From Hemibagrus wyckioides (lineage: Eukaryota; Chordata; Actinopteri; Siluriformes; Bagridae): a stretch of 64,000 nucleotides of DNA. Shown piece by piece: positions 43,396-56,165 of this stretch (position 1 is its first letter; each line of letters starts with the position of its first letter). A program made the translations under genes and the position numbers. The notes beneath the pieces are model-generated. The model was not told the DNA's origin. It did not search any database and worked only from the letters and a program-made list of their open reading frames with translations. The stretch spans positions 5,871,573-5,935,572 of the forward strand of contig NC_080715.1 in the NCBI RefSeq assembly GCF_019097595.1. The letters run 5' to 3'.

Positions 43396-43499
43396 GAAAG
43401 ACAGACAGAGACTGAGTGAGTGAATGAGAGAGAGAGCGAATAAGTGAGTAAATGAGAATGAGTGAGTGAGTGAGTGAGTGAGTGAGTGAGTGAGTGAGT

Positions 43500-43550
<51 letters not shown>

Positions 43551-43571
43551 CGAGAGATACAGAGAGTGAAT

Positions 43572-43607
<36 letters not shown>

Positions 43608-43641
43608 GAGAGAGTGAACGAGAGATGCAGAGAGTGAATGA

Positions 43642-43680
<39 letters not shown>

Positions 43681-43703
43681 CGAGAGATGCAGAGAGTGAA
43701 TGA

Positions 43704-43750
<47 letters not shown>

Positions 43751-43774
43751 TGAGAGATACAGAGAGTGAATGAG

Positions 43775-43813
<39 letters not shown>

Positions 43814-43901
43814 GAAAGACAGACAGAGACTGAGTGAGTGAATGAGAGAGAGAGCGAATAAGTGAGTAAATGAGAGTGAGTGAGTGAGTGAGTGAGTGAG
43901 T

Positions 43902-43942
<41 letters not shown>

Positions 43943-43974
43943 CGAGAGATACAGAGAGTGAATGAGAGAGAGAG

Positions 43975-44010
<36 letters not shown>

Positions 44011-44241
44011 TGAGAGATACAGAGAGTGAATGAGAGAGAGCGAGAGAGAGAGAGAGAGAGAGAGAGGGTGAAAGACAGACAGAGACTGAGTGAGTGAATG
44101 AGAGAGAGCGAATAAGTGAGTAAATGAGAATGAGTGAGTGAGTGAATGCGAGAGAGAGAGTGAACGAGAGAGAGAGAGAGTGAATGAGAGAGTGAGAGAG
44201 AGAGAGAGAGAGCGTGAACGAGAGATACAGAGAGTGAATGA

Positions 44242-44280
<39 letters not shown>

Positions 44281-44325
44281 TGAGAGATACAGAGAGTGAA
44301 TGAGAGAGAGAGAGAGAGAGAGAGA
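43206..44325. repeat. GA/GAGT complex simple-repeat array
   Basis: About 1.1 kb of GA and GAGT repeats with a recurring module (GGTGAAAGACAGACAGAGAC, then GCGAATAAGTGAGTAAATGA, then GAGTGAATGCGAGAG) near 43,391, 43,810 and 44,067. The 300-400-codon Ser/Leu/His reading frames on the minus strand are artefacts. Confidence 0.95.
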
Positions 44326-44827
44326 GTACACAGGAACAAGTCGAGTTTGTTTTTCTTGAATGAATGAAACTAAATGAAAAGTCGCTTTAAAAGCCCATAT
44401 CTGGATCGTGTCATATCCTCTCATCATACGCTCTTCCTCTTCCTCCTCCCTCCAATCAACCAGACATCACACATCTCATCTCTTCCCTCTCTTCCCTCTT
44501 TTCCCTCATCTTCATCTCCTCCATCACACCCTTTTTCCAGCCCCCATTATGATGACGGACCTTCTGATTATGGTTGTTATAATTATCCGTTTTAGATTAC
44601 GCTTAATTATTTCCTTAATCTAAAGCGTTGTTAATGGTCTTCGCTTTTTCATTAAGCTGCAGCCTCTCTGCCGTGTGCGTTATGTGACATCACAAAAAAA
44701 AACAAAAAAAACCGCAGCCGGCTCTGACAAATTGAGCGGTAAATTTGGCGGAGGTGAGGTCCAATTAGCAGCACAGAGTCGAGGAAAGCGAATGACAACA
44801 TCTCACAGAGTGTGTGTGGGTGTTCAT

Positions 44828-44830
<3 letters not shown>
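44326..44830. other. No gene seen; possible conserved non-coding stretch
   Basis: 44,700-44,800 is of balanced composition (GGCTCTGACAAATTGAGCGG) between simple repeats. Coding signals are absent. Confidence 0.35.
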
Positions 44831-44861
<31 letters not shown>

Positions 44862-44970
44862 GAGAGAGTGTGGAGAAGAGGAGAGATGGTGTTACACTTC
44901 CACTCGCTTTTCATTCTGAACCGATGGTGTCTGAGACTGCTCTCAAGAAATGCTGACAAATTCTCATTTT

Positions 44971-45009
<39 letters not shown>

Positions 45010-45075
45010 CAGAGAGTGAGAGAGAATAAGAGACAGAGAGAGACAGAGGGTGAATGAGAGAGAGTGTGAGAGAAT

Positions 45076-45126
<51 letters not shown>
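44829..45126. repeat. GA microsatellites
   Basis: Two GA-rich tracts (44,829-44,870 and 44,976-45,124) with GACAGA interruptions, separated by about 100 bp of single-copy sequence. Confidence 0.93.
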
Positions 45127-45127
<1 letters not shown>

Positions 45128-46080
45128 AAAAGTGTATTACAGACTAAAAAATAAATAAATTAGAAAACAAAAATGTAAGGAAAATATGAAACAGTGAAAA
45201 GGGTTAGGATTAAAAGAAATACAAAAAGTAAATAAAAATAAATAAAAATAATTAATTAATTGATTAATAAAAAGTGTAGGCTGTGAAATGTATGAATTTT
45301 ATTTTTATACTCATGCTTTTGTTTCTCATTTTCATTCCTCTCTACTGGGAAAAAAATAAACAAATATAGAAATAAAAAAAGAAAAAGAAACAGTTGTACA
45401 TTTGTTAACACTTAAACAGAAAACACTATAATTTCTTTTAGTTGTGTATTTTAATCGTCGCCTTTTTTCCCTCTGCACAAGTCCTTTGCATTTCTTTTTT
45501 TTTTTTGCATTAAAAATACACAAAAATAAAAAGAAAAAAAGGTTAAAAAAATGTATTCTTAGGAATATTTTCCTAGCCAAAGCATTTTAATTATTTATTA
45601 TTTTCATTATTCTTTCTAATCTTTTTATTTACTTCTGTTTGTTGATGTATTATAATCACCACCTTTTTCCCTTTCCCTGCATTTCCAGAGTTAAATATAA
45701 ATATATATCAAAATATGAAGATTATTTCAATAGAAATTGAATGTAAATAATTATAAAATGTAAAAATAATAATGTTTATATAAACAGATTTTTAGATAAT
45801 TAAAACAAATGCTGCTAATCTTAAAATAAAATTAAATAAAATAATCTGCCATAATAAATATATTTATTATTTTAGAAGAATAATAAAGATAAAGTTGTAA
45901 TAAAATAATTTTTAAAAAATTGAATAAAAATAAATAATTCGATTTTTAAAATGATCTTCTTGCATTTCCTAGCTTGAGATTTATTTTTTTTATTTATTTT
46001 TCGTTCCTTTATTTTCATATTTCAGTATATTTCCTGCACAGATGCAACATTTGCATAAAACCAGGTGAAGAGAAATCTAC
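45127..46080. other. AT-rich non-coding
   Basis: Very AT-rich with A and TTTA runs. No gene is seen. Confidence 0.7.
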
Positions 46081-46470
46081 ACACGCTCATGGCCAGATCA
46101 TATGTTGCCCTGCGTGTAGGTCACCTCCAAGGGCAGCTGTGTGTGTGTGTTGAGTATAAACTAAGAGTCTCCCGCACACCACCCCTTACCCCCCCTCCTC
46201 CTCCTCCCCCTCACATGTGCCCCTCACTGTGTTGTTAATGAACTTGGCGACCCTCCTCCTGCCTCTGTGGGCCACCAGGTCTCGGGGTCTCACCTGGAGG
46301 AGAGTGACGGGTGCGAGCCCCTCCTCACTCATGCCAAGCACATTACCAACCCCATCTGGTGCCCCGTGCCACGTGCCAGGGGCAGACATGTGCTAAGCCA
46401 GGGCAAGGTCATTTTATTGGCGCTGTTTACAATGTGGCCCGGTGTCACTGCGTGAAAAACAACATAGGCG
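46081..46470. other. Candidate conserved non-coding element
   Basis: GC-balanced island in AT-rich DNA without a long frame (for example CACGTGCCAGGGGCAGACAT near 46,369). A 21-bp segment (46,286-46,306) recurs exactly at 50,270-50,290. Conservation is a guess from composition. Confidence 0.3.
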
Positions 46471-46480
46471 GAGGAGTGTG

Positions 46481-46553
46481 TGTGTGTGAGAGAGAGAGCG
46501 AGAGAGAGGGAGAGAGAGCGAGAGAGAGAGAGAGAAAACAGTGAAGTAGGTCA

Positions 46554-46585
<32 letters not shown>

Positions 46586-46586
46586 C
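46481..46586. repeat. GT/GA and ATT microsatellites
   Basis: GTGTGAGAGA-type repeat to 46,534, then a TTA/ATT repeat at 46,552-46,583. Confidence 0.92.
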
Positions 46587-46760
46587 ATATAGATTATGTC
46601 AGTTATCTTATATTTTTGCACAGAGCCTTCACAGAGCTTCATTTTGTTTCTGATTGAAGCCACATATTTCCCAGCATGCACCTCTCTCAGACACAGACAG
46701 AAATGTCTATTCTCTTTTCACATGAACAACACAGAGATGATGGACATAAGTAAAGACTCT

Positions 46761-46761
<1 letters not shown>

Positions 46762-46806
<45 letters not shown>

Positions 46807-46985
46807 GTCTGTCTCTCTTTCTGTCAGCCTGCTTCTATTGTCTCTGTTTCTCTCAGTCTCTATCTCTCTCTCTCAGTCTCTCTCTGCTTATGTGTGTTTG
46901 TTTATCTCTCTCTCCATCACTCCGTCTGTCTGCCTGCTTCTATTTGTCATTTTATCTGTCTCTCTGCCTCCAGGTGTTTGTCCGC
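46762..46985. repeat. CT-rich simple repeat
   Basis: CT repeat of about 40 bp, then degenerate CTGTCT and CTCTCT sequence. Confidence 0.92.
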
Positions 46986-47711
<726 letters not shown>

Positions 47712-48446
47712 TTCTCTGCAGTGTTCTGTTTGCCTTGTCCTCATTGTGAGAAAACACACAGTTGTGTGTTTTTGTTTATTTTTATCTATTTGTTTGAATA
47801 GCACTTAAAACCAAACCTGATCTTCTCCTTCTCTACCACAAAACACCCCTCTTCCTCCTCTTTTCTTTCTTCAGAGTGTTAGTGATAGCTGTCAGTTACA
47901 TGTTTTATGTATTTTTTTTAAAGTGGCCGTGCATGTTTTGACGGCCATGTTTATCTGTTTCTCTGCTTTGCTCTTTATCACCCTTTTGTTAGAAAACATC
48001 CTCTGTCATTGTTTGCTGTTTGTTTCTCATCATCAGCTGGGGCACAGGGGGCATCCTGACCGTGTGTGTGTGTGTGTGTGCGTGTGTGTGTGTGTATTCT
48101 AATAAGAACAACAAAGAAGCATTTAATTCTGTTCCAAAATGCAGGATTTATAACAGAGGTCTGGGCAGCGCAGATCATAAATAGCGCAGTGATTTAAAGC
48201 ATGGGAAATTCAGTCTTATTGATAAAGTATCCGAACAGGTTCTAATTTAATCTTACTTCGTTATTGACTGTAAGCTTCCATAAGTTTTTGAATCTCCCGT
48301 CATGTCAAACTTCTCTCTTCCACTCATTTCAAATTCATTTATTATTGTATTATTTTCATGTATTTATTATTTTTTTTATTATTATTCATTTTTGACTTGG
48401 CCATGAGTTTGGGCTGCTTTCATTTTTCTTAAACATCTTTTTTGCT
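47712..48446. other. No gene seen
   Basis: Single-copy DNA with a GT repeat at about 48,061-48,095. Confidence 0.65.
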
Positions 48447-48463
48447 ATGGAAACTTTGAGAGG

Positions 48464-48703
48464 GGCAGCATGGTGGCTTAGTGGTTAGCACAGTTGCCTC
48501 ACAGTATGAAGGTCCTGGGTTCGAATCCCTGGTTTACATTACGTTGATTGATCCTGTGAGTGTGTGTGGTTGTCTGTCTATATGTGTGGCCCTGTGATGG
48601 ATTGGTGACCTGTCCAGGGTGTACCCCTGCCTTTTGTCCATTGTGTGCTGGGATAGGCTCCAGCAGACCCCCGTGACACCATGAATAATGCGGGTATAGA
48701 TGG
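48464..48703 (+). mobile_element. tRNA-derived SINE with target-site duplication
   Basis: It has an A-box-like TGGCTTAGTGGTTAGCA (48,474-48,490) and a perfect B box GGTTCGAATCC (48,518-48,528), and a body with CCTGTCCAGGGTGTACCCC and GGGATAGGCTCCAGC, then a short GATGG tail. It is flanked by ATGGAAACTTTGAGAGG (48,447-48,463) and ATGGAAACCTTGAGAGG (48,704-48,720), a 17-bp target-site duplication with one mismatch. Part of the usual middle is missing. Confidence 0.85.
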
Positions 48704-48720
48704 ATGGAAACCTTGAGAGG

Positions 48721-49756
48721 AAACCAATAAAAGACTAACACCCCACCCCCCCCGCTCTGAGAAGATGCATTAGGAGTAACCAGTTGAAGCGAATCAAATG
48801 ATACACAGAGGAAGTGGAGCTGGAACCCTAATCAATATCCCGTCACCTGCTACGTTTTAGCAGACAATGAGAAACGATGTGGATGGAATTACACCGAGGT
48901 GGAGCAGTGCTCGCTGCAGCACCACTGTACTGATCAGGACACCTGTAAGAGCTCAGATTAGCCCATCATGTCGCTTTGCGCGTTCCGTAATTGAAACGCC
49001 GCCGAGGCATTATTCTAGCCGGACGAGAGAAAGCTGGGCGAGATTAATCGCAGTCAGAGGTGGTTATGATTAAATGAAAAGAAGAGAGAGAGAGAAAGCA
49101 GAGAGAGAAGAGAAGGGAGATACCAAGTCAATTCGTCTCTGATCTTTTCAGTCTTTTCTAAAGCTCTGGACTGAACAGAGTCTGATCTAATAAGCTGAGA
49201 GGATTGGGCAATAATTTACAGCATGTTAAATCAGGAACCTCCTCACACTTCTGCTCTCACTCGGGTTTTCCTCTTTATATACGCCGGACGTCTAAAGAAA
49301 GAGACGAGTCTTCCCGAAGACTAATAAAACGGATGGCAAAACAATCTGGGGGAAAAAAAACGGAGATGTAGCTTTAATATTTAACAAAAAACATTTGCGT
49401 CGCCTCTGATGAAGGAGGTCATATTTCAGAAAGAGCAAACGTCAAGCGCTTAATTGAATCAGGACGGTTTTAAGAAGGGAAGTCTGGAAATGTAATAACG
49501 ATCAAAGCGGCGAACTTCGACATATGATTTATTTTTACGTTGTTTTTTTTTATCTGAAATGCAGTCTGGAAAGCAGAAGCAGGCTGGGTTTTGTAAAAAG
49601 GCTGGGATTGAATTAGCGCTCTGACCCACAGACCCATAGAACTTATCAGTTGTTACTCTTGGCCTCGTTATTCTATTTAATCAGTGTGAAAATTAGTTGT
49701 TTGATTGATTATTAATGATTTTCTGATTAGTGAAGCAACAAATCCACCCACCCCCT
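48721..49756. other. No gene seen; candidate conserved non-coding stretch
   Basis: 48,860-49,060 and 49,390-49,620 are balanced in composition, free of repeats, and contain words such as TAATTGAAACGCC and TTAATTGAATCAGGACGG. They look unlike neighbouring DNA, but conservation cannot be judged here. Confidence 0.3.
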
Positions 49757-50265
49757 GGGGGAACTGTCACTATGGAGGTAAGATGCAAGTGCAGATCGAG
49801 TTTAATACAAAAACAAGGTGCAAACAACATAACACTTCCACAGGTAAAGTGAGTACAAGATGGCAGGGGCACACGAAAACAAAGGATCCAGAAATATGGA
49901 AAGCAGTCACAAAAATAGGAATAGGCAAAAGTAATGGAACAGACACAAAACAGTCTGGGGGCAGTGGTAGCTCATGTGGTTAAGGCTCTGGGTCACAGAC
50001 CAGAAGATTTGGATTCAAGTCCCAGCACTGCCAAGCTACCACTGTTGGGCCATTGAGTTAGGTCCCCAAACCTCACTGCTCCAGGGGTGCTGCATCATGC
50101 TGACCCTGTGCTCTGACCCCAACCCCCAAGGATGGGCTATGCAAAGAAAGAGTTTTACTGTGCAGTAATGTATATGTGACAAATAAAGACAAATTGACTT
50201 AATCTAAGACACAGGTCAATCTTATTAAGAGAAATCCAAAGACTTAGTAAGTAATATATTTGGCC
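49757..50265 (-). mobile_element. Probable decayed Gypsy-type LTR split by a SINE
   Basis: The segment starting CTGTCACTATGGAGG, with GATGCAAGTGCAGA and TTTAATACAAAAACAAGG, resembles the start of the retrotransposon LTRs at 15,206 and 20,087 in layout (TGTCA start, then GACCCAAATGCAG, then TTTATTAAGAACGG). The right part after the SINE (about 50,201-50,265) may be its continuation. The similarity is loose, so the call is tentative. Confidence 0.4.
49957..50200 (+). mobile_element. tRNA-derived SINE of a second family
   Basis: It opens GGGGGCAGTGGTAGCTCATG (A-box region) with a B-box-like GGATTCAAGTCC at 50,011-50,022, then GCCAAGCTACCACTGTTGGG, and ends in ACAAATAAAGACAAATTG. Such elements are common in fish genomes. 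It lies inside a possible decayed LTR. Confidence 0.75.
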
Positions 50266-50290
50266 TCATGGTCTCACCTGGAGGAGAGTG

Positions 50291-51254
50291 CACCAAATTG
50301 ATCGTATATCTTGTGGCAAAAAAAATGGTTTAAGTACGGGTAAGAGACAGATAACTGGGAAACAAGCTCAAATAAAAGTCTGGTGATTGCATACATGGGA
50401 TTTGTTGACCCTGGTGGCCATATTCATTGGTGGCTCTGCAACAGAATACGTGATGTGCACTTTGACAAGAAGACACACCAATCTAAGCTTTATTTTCCTT
50501 TATAGTGTCTCGTGACGTTCACCAAGAAGTCAAATAAGATGGGTTAAGACTGTAGATACCACCTCAAACAAGAAACGTGAACTAATTGTCAGTAGGAACT
50601 AAATCTGTGGCTGGAACTGAAGAAAATCTGTACTATACAGTATGATGACTATATGACGTTTATTATATGCAAATAATTTCCTTATCTTCCATATCACTTC
50701 TGCTACAATTGCTTCTTCAGTTCCAAGTTCATGTTGTGAGAGCTTGAGGACAAATTTGACTAAGACTAAGCGACAGTGTTTGTGAAAATTTCTACCTCGG
50801 TAACATTCCAGGTTTTGTTTATGCTTATTGCTGATAGTCGCACTGTATCCTAATCCACATGCTGTATTCGGAATTCTCCAGGGTCCCAGGTTTGACCTTG
50901 AGCTCGGCTTTCTCCGAGTTTCACAGCATCTCAGTGTCCGTGTTGATTTCCTCAGGGTTTTAGTCTCCCAAAAACATGCAGGAAGTTGAATTGGTTAAAA
51001 TCAAACACACACTACGGTTGTATAGATCCAGCCCATCCACTGTTCTCGAGATTCGCTCCGGATCCATACTGAAGATAAAGTGCCTACTGAATGAAGGAAA
51101 TACTGCCAAAAATAATAAACATTTTAAAATTTTATTAGTCTTATAAACAACCAGGCTGAATGCAAGATGCAGTGAAATATCATAAAAAATAGAAGAAAAA
51201 TAGTCTAAAAATAAAATTATGATAAAAATCGAATATTTAGTAGAATAACAGACT
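50291..51254. other. No gene seen
   Basis: Single-copy non-coding sequence without recognised elements. Confidence 0.6.
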
Positions 51255-51400
51255 AAATTCAATTGAATTTTATTACACAGCAGCTTCACACAAACATAAA
51301 TTCAGGATATAAATTTTTAAAAAAATTCTATTTAAATTTATCCCTACTGAGCAAGCTAGCAGCAACGATGGTGAAGGAAAAACTCCCTGAAACAATAACT
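51255..51400. repeat. Fragment of a dispersed fish repeat
   Basis: ATCCCTACTGAGCAAGC and GAAAAACTCCCTGA are words I recognise from a widespread teleost interspersed repeat. The copy is decayed and the family name is not known to me. Confidence 0.45.
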
Positions 51401-51412
51401 AAATATTTTTTA

Positions 51413-51413
<1 letters not shown>

Positions 51414-51445
<32 letters not shown>
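51414..51445. repeat. AAT microsatellite
   Basis: About ten AAT units. Confidence 0.93.
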
Positions 51446-51446
<1 letters not shown>

Positions 51447-51789
51447 TAATAGATAATAAATAAATAATAAAAGAAAAGAAATCTGTAGAAAAAATATAAA
51501 AATCTAATAGATGAACACAGACAGGTGGCAGAACAGTACGACTGTTGTGAATAAAGTGCAGATGTGTGTAGTTTTAGTGTGATGTACTGTGCAGAAATTT
51601 AACTGAGGTTGTGTATGTTGTGGAGAAAATTCTGGAAAAGTCTGACAGGAACTGATTTTTGTTGCTTAGTTTTTTTCTCCCCCTAGTGTTTGTTCTTCTG
51701 TGTCTGTTTAGTTCATTTCTAGTTAATTCCATTTTGTCCCTACATTTGTGTCTGTATTCTGTTCCTACAGAGGCACTGGCATATGACAA

Positions 51790-51960
51790 TTATATTACAT
51801 TTAATTTATTTATATAGCACTTTTAACAATGGACATTGTCTCAAAGCAGCAGTTATTAAAGAGACATTTAATAACAATTATTAAGTTTAAAGTTAAGTTA
51901 CTATGGCAGGGATCTGAAGGGAACCTCATCCTCATTTGGGCGACACTGGACAGTAAATAA
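51790..51960. repeat. Fragment of the same dispersed fish repeat
   Basis: It includes ATTTATATAGCACTTTTAAC, GGACATTGTCTCAAAGCAGC and CATCCTCATTTGGGCGACAC, words found together in a common teleost repeat. Confidence 0.5.
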
Positions 51961-53177
51961 TGTAAATGCAAATAATGTCCTTTCTTCAACAGATTATATA
52001 CACATGCACTTGTGCAACCAAGAGCTCCTGAGGAACTAATAGGTCAGCGTGATTTCTGAGTTCATTATAGACTTAGCACTAATTCCTTGACTGATGAAAC
52101 ATAGAAGGAGTGCTAGTCTCCATGTGGTTCTATCCACAACAGTCCCCTGGGTCATGGGCTGACCACGCAGATCTATCCCTAGCAGCAGTGAGCACCACCA
52201 AGCCACAAGACTCCAACCAGGGGTAGAGTGTCTGGATAGCTCGGGCAGGTGGTCACTCTGGGACGTATAGCTTGACAGAAACGGACAGAGAGAGAGAAAG
52301 AGAGAATGAGTGAGGAAAAAATAAAAAGGGAAAAATTATTAGGTATGCTTGTGATCATGTGACGGTCAATGACAATGTACATTATGTGCAACGTGCAATT
52401 ATATATGATTGATTATATGGTACAATATATATATAAAATAGATTATGGATGAAGTATACACCAGTGCAAAGACAGCGTTATGTGTTATGTGTAGTGCAAA
52501 GATGCATAATGGATAAACAGTTCAGTGTAAGTAAATGAAAACAGTGTGATCAGCAGTACAGTGTGGAAACAGCCATAAGGAAGAACTAATGACCCGCAGG
52601 ACCTTTGCCTAGACTTTCCATTTGGGACCTGAGTGAAATACCATCGCTGCTTGGTGATACGTGGCTCTGTGTTGTGTTTGACAGAAATACTGCACTGCAA
52701 AGCCATCTCATGACTCATTGTAATGAGGGTGAGTATCGATCGACCCGAGCTAATCTGATTTAAACACACTGCGAGAGCCGAGGCCTTGGCTCCCGGCCCC
52801 GATGGGACAATTGAGATGAAGACAGGCTCTCTATTAACACCAGGGAGAAAAGCACAACAGACATTGTTGTCCTGTCAGCTTGGTGAGATAATGCATTAGA
52901 ACAGGGGTGTGATGGTGAGCTGCAGATATTTGGTGATTTGGTGTTCGGATTACGAGGCGGGTGGCGTAAATCTGAATAGAGCACAATGACAGAATGTTGA
53001 ACAGCCTTCATGGGCCTGAGTACATAATTTAATAAGTTGTAGTGGATGTGGTTGTTAGGCGGTTAGTTACTGTATGTTGTTTAAACACTGTCATAAGTAT
53101 GTGCCAGTTCAAAACAAATATGATTAATGATCAGAAATCTTTAACTACTGCTAGTCTGTCTTAAAAAGTGATAGACA
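51961..53177. other. No gene seen; candidate conserved non-coding stretch
   Basis: 52,740-52,910 (GATGGGACAATTGAGATGAA) is GC-balanced and repeat-free. The remainder shows nothing recognisable; 52,140-52,300 may be more of the fish repeat at 51,790. Confidence 0.3.
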
Positions 53178-54094
53178 TGTATTGAGGTATCATGTGTAAA
53201 GTATTGAGGTATCATGTGTAAAGTATTGAGGTATCATGTGTAAAGTATTGAGGTATCATGTGTAAAGTATTGAGGTATCAGGGGTAAGGTATTGAGGTAT
53301 CATGTGTAAAGTATTGAGGTATCAGGGGTAAGGTATTGAGGTATCATGTGTAAAGTATTGAGGTATCATGTGTAAAGTATTGAGGTATCAGGGGTAAGGT
53401 ATTGAGGTATCATGTGTAAAGTATTGAGGTATCAGGGGTAAGGTATTGAGGTATCATGTGTAAAGTATTGAGGTATCAGGGGTAAGGTATTGAGGTATCA
53501 TGTGTAAAGCATTGAGGTATCAGGGGTAAGGTATTGAGGTATCATGTGTAAAGCATTGAGGTATCAGGGGTAAGGTATTGAGGTATCATGTGTAAAGCAT
53601 TGAGGTATCAGGGGTAAAGTATTGAGGTATCATGTGTAAAGCATTGAGGTATCAGGGGTAAAGTATTGAGGTATCATGTGTAAAGTATTGAGGTATCATG
53701 TGTAAAGTATTGAGGTATCAGGGGTAAGGTATTGAGGTATCATGTGTAAAGCATTGAGGTATCAGGGGTAAAGTATTGAGGTATCATGTGTAAAGTATTG
53801 AGGTATCATGTGTAAAGTATTGAGGTATCAGGGGTAAGGTATTGAGGTATCATGTGTAAAGCATTGAGGTATCAGGGGTAAGGTATTGAGGTATCATGTG
53901 TAAAGCATTGAGGTATCAGGGGTAAAGTATTGAGGTATCATGTGTAAAGCATTGAGGTATCAGGGGTAAAGTATTGAGGTATCAGGGGTAAAGTATTGAG
54001 GTATCACGTGTAAAGTATTGAGGTATCAGGGGTAAAGTATTGAGGTATCAGGGGTAAAGTATTGAGGTATCAGGGGTAAAGTATTGAGGTCTTA
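53178..54094. repeat. 22-bp minisatellite, about 41 copies
   Basis: Each unit contains GTATTGAGGTATCA followed by TGTGTAAA (type A) or GGGGTAAG/GGGGTAAA (type B). From about 53,280 to 53,900 types A and B largely alternate, giving a 44-bp higher-order unit, while the right end is mostly type B. Confidence 0.96.
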
Positions 54095-54230
54095 TGTGAA
54101 TCATCAACATTGACTAGTTTATAGTATACTGTACATTTTTGTTACTAATGTTCTTAAGTGTCACAATTATTGTTTCAGTCGGTCTACACAGAAATCTCTG
54201 TAGAAATGATTTCAAAGATTTTAGGAGATC

Positions 54231-54231
54231 A

Positions 54232-54264
<33 letters not shown>
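54231..54264. repeat. CT microsatellite
   Basis: Short CT repeat. Confidence 0.9.
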
Positions 54265-54270
<6 letters not shown>

Positions 54271-54665
54271 GCTAATTAAACCTCATCTCTCTTTTTCTTC
54301 CGTCTTTCCTCACTCCACTAAGCAACAAACAGCAGAAGAAAACGAAGCACACAAACAAAGCTATCTGAGGACTCACTTTCATACTTCTCCTAACTTGAGT
54401 AACCTCTGCTTATTTACATCCGCTCAGACTGCCGGCTGTAATTATTGGCGACTCATCCATTTTCCGCTGCCTAATTGCCTTGAAAATTGCTAACGCAGAG
54501 CATGATTTATATTTTTGAATAAAAATGTATGAAGGCTCATCAGTATATGTTTGAAGAGCATATGCACATAAAGACACACAGTATTGGCTGTTTTGTGTAG
54601 CATTTGCCCATTAAGATGGGACACTTAAAAATGGGTCTTAGCGTCTCTAATAACTGATATCATTG
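54265..54665. other. Candidate conserved non-coding stretch
   Basis: GTAATTATTGGCGACTCATC and GCTGCCTAATTGCC near 54,437-54,478 are AT/GC mixed and repeat-free. No coding signal is seen. Confidence 0.25.
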
Positions 54666-54666
54666 C

Positions 54667-54667
54667 C

Positions 54668-54745
<78 letters not shown>
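54667..54745. repeat. GATA microsatellite
   Basis: About 19 perfect GATA units. Confidence 0.97.
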
Positions 54746-55904
54746 CCCAATAATAACTGTGGTATAATAATAAATGTGATGAGTATTCCTTTGCCTTGTA
54801 CTTTTTATCTATTTGTGTTAAGGAATATCAAAGAAAACAAGTTCATTCCTGCCATGACATACAATATAGCAGGTATAAACATTCAGTCTGTCACCAAATA
54901 TCTCGTTTTTTATTTTTATTTCTGGAAGTAATCAATAATGTTAATTCTGGAATCAATAATTTGTTTTAAATTTATTAAAATGGATATGAAGCCTACTTAT
55001 GTGAAGATAAAACAAACAAACAAACAAACAAATAAGTAGTTTTGACAAAGAATTTCCTCTTTTTCTCCCCCGTTTCTTTCTCTTCCCAAGACAACCCCCA
55101 ACCCCCATTCAATCCTTTTTCTTATCCAGGATTACATTTGCTTGCTAAGGAAAGATTTAGTATGGCAGACAAAATGGGAGTGTGCTTGAGAGCCATGACA
55201 GCGTGAAAGCCACCTCAAACAGGCCACTCAGTAATAAGAGTCTGATTAGCATTTCTCCTTGAATCATTGATGAATATCACAGGACGAGAGCGTCTCCGAG
55301 CAGGAAGCGGGCCATAACTCTGCCGCTAAAGTGTTATCATTTCATTAATCATGCCTAACCAAGAGCCTAGTCAGTCTGGCTTTGAACAAGAGCCTGTGGT
55401 CTCAAGCTGCCCTTTGCTTTAGCTGGGTTTATCAGAGACATAGAGCAGCATGGGAAGTGTTCTGGATTTCAACATTTCCAGCACATACAGGTCTGTGAGG
55501 AAAACTAGTATGAGAAGCTTTAATCAGGCTAATTTACTTCCAAATAGAGGGATATAAAGAGGAGATTGTAAAACATTTGCGCTGCCTGGTTTGTGGGTAA
55601 TGTATTGCAGCATGGCTATAAAGAATTTTTTATACATTTTTTTGAACAGAAAAAAGTCTAATGAAGATGAAATGTCCCTCGATTGACACATTCTCATAAT
55701 TGCAAGGGTCTCGACTTGTGCTTTAACATGTGCTTATGGACAAATCAAGGTGAAAAATGTTTAAGTGTTTAAAAACTTGATCAAATCAAGGGGAAAAGCA
55801 GTTGATTTCTATTTTTTACTACTTTATGTCACACAGCTCATTTTTTGGCTTGTTAACTAGCTAGCCTAATGTTGTAATGTAGTAGACTAATGATGCTCTG
55901 GGTG
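54746..55904. other. No gene seen; candidate conserved non-coding stretch
   Basis: An AAAC repeat lies near 55,010. 55,240-55,440 (TGATTAGCATTTCTCCTTGA, ATTTCATTAATCATGCC) is balanced and repeat-free. No exon is supported. Confidence 0.3.
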
Positions 55905-55951
55905 GTCATCCATCCATCCATCCATCCATCCATCCATCCATCCATCCATCC

Positions 55952-56008
<57 letters not shown>
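55905..56008. repeat. CATC then TATC microsatellite
   Basis: About 12 CATC units pass into about 14 TATC units. Confidence 0.96.
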
Positions 56009-56009
<1 letters not shown>

Positions 56010-56051
56010 TAAACATTTTATTGCAATGGCTTTTGAGATAGTGAGATGGTC

Positions 56052-56107
56052 ATTTATTTTATTTTATTTTATTTTATTTTATTTTATTTTATTTTATTTT
56101 ATTTTAT

Positions 56108-56139
<32 letters not shown>

Positions 56140-56165
56140 TTTGACTATTGATTGATTGATTGATT
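56052..56165. repeat. TTTTA, TTTA and TTGA repeats
   Basis: Three adjacent simple repeats. Confidence 0.94.

Noticed and set aside
43120..44427. 435-codon Ser/Leu/His-rich frame on the minus strand
   Set aside because: It is the translation of GA/GAGT simple repeats, and an equally open second frame overlaps it.
46375..46394. p53-like half-site in GGGGCAGACATGTGC
   Set aside because: It does not fully fit the consensus and no second half-site is nearby.
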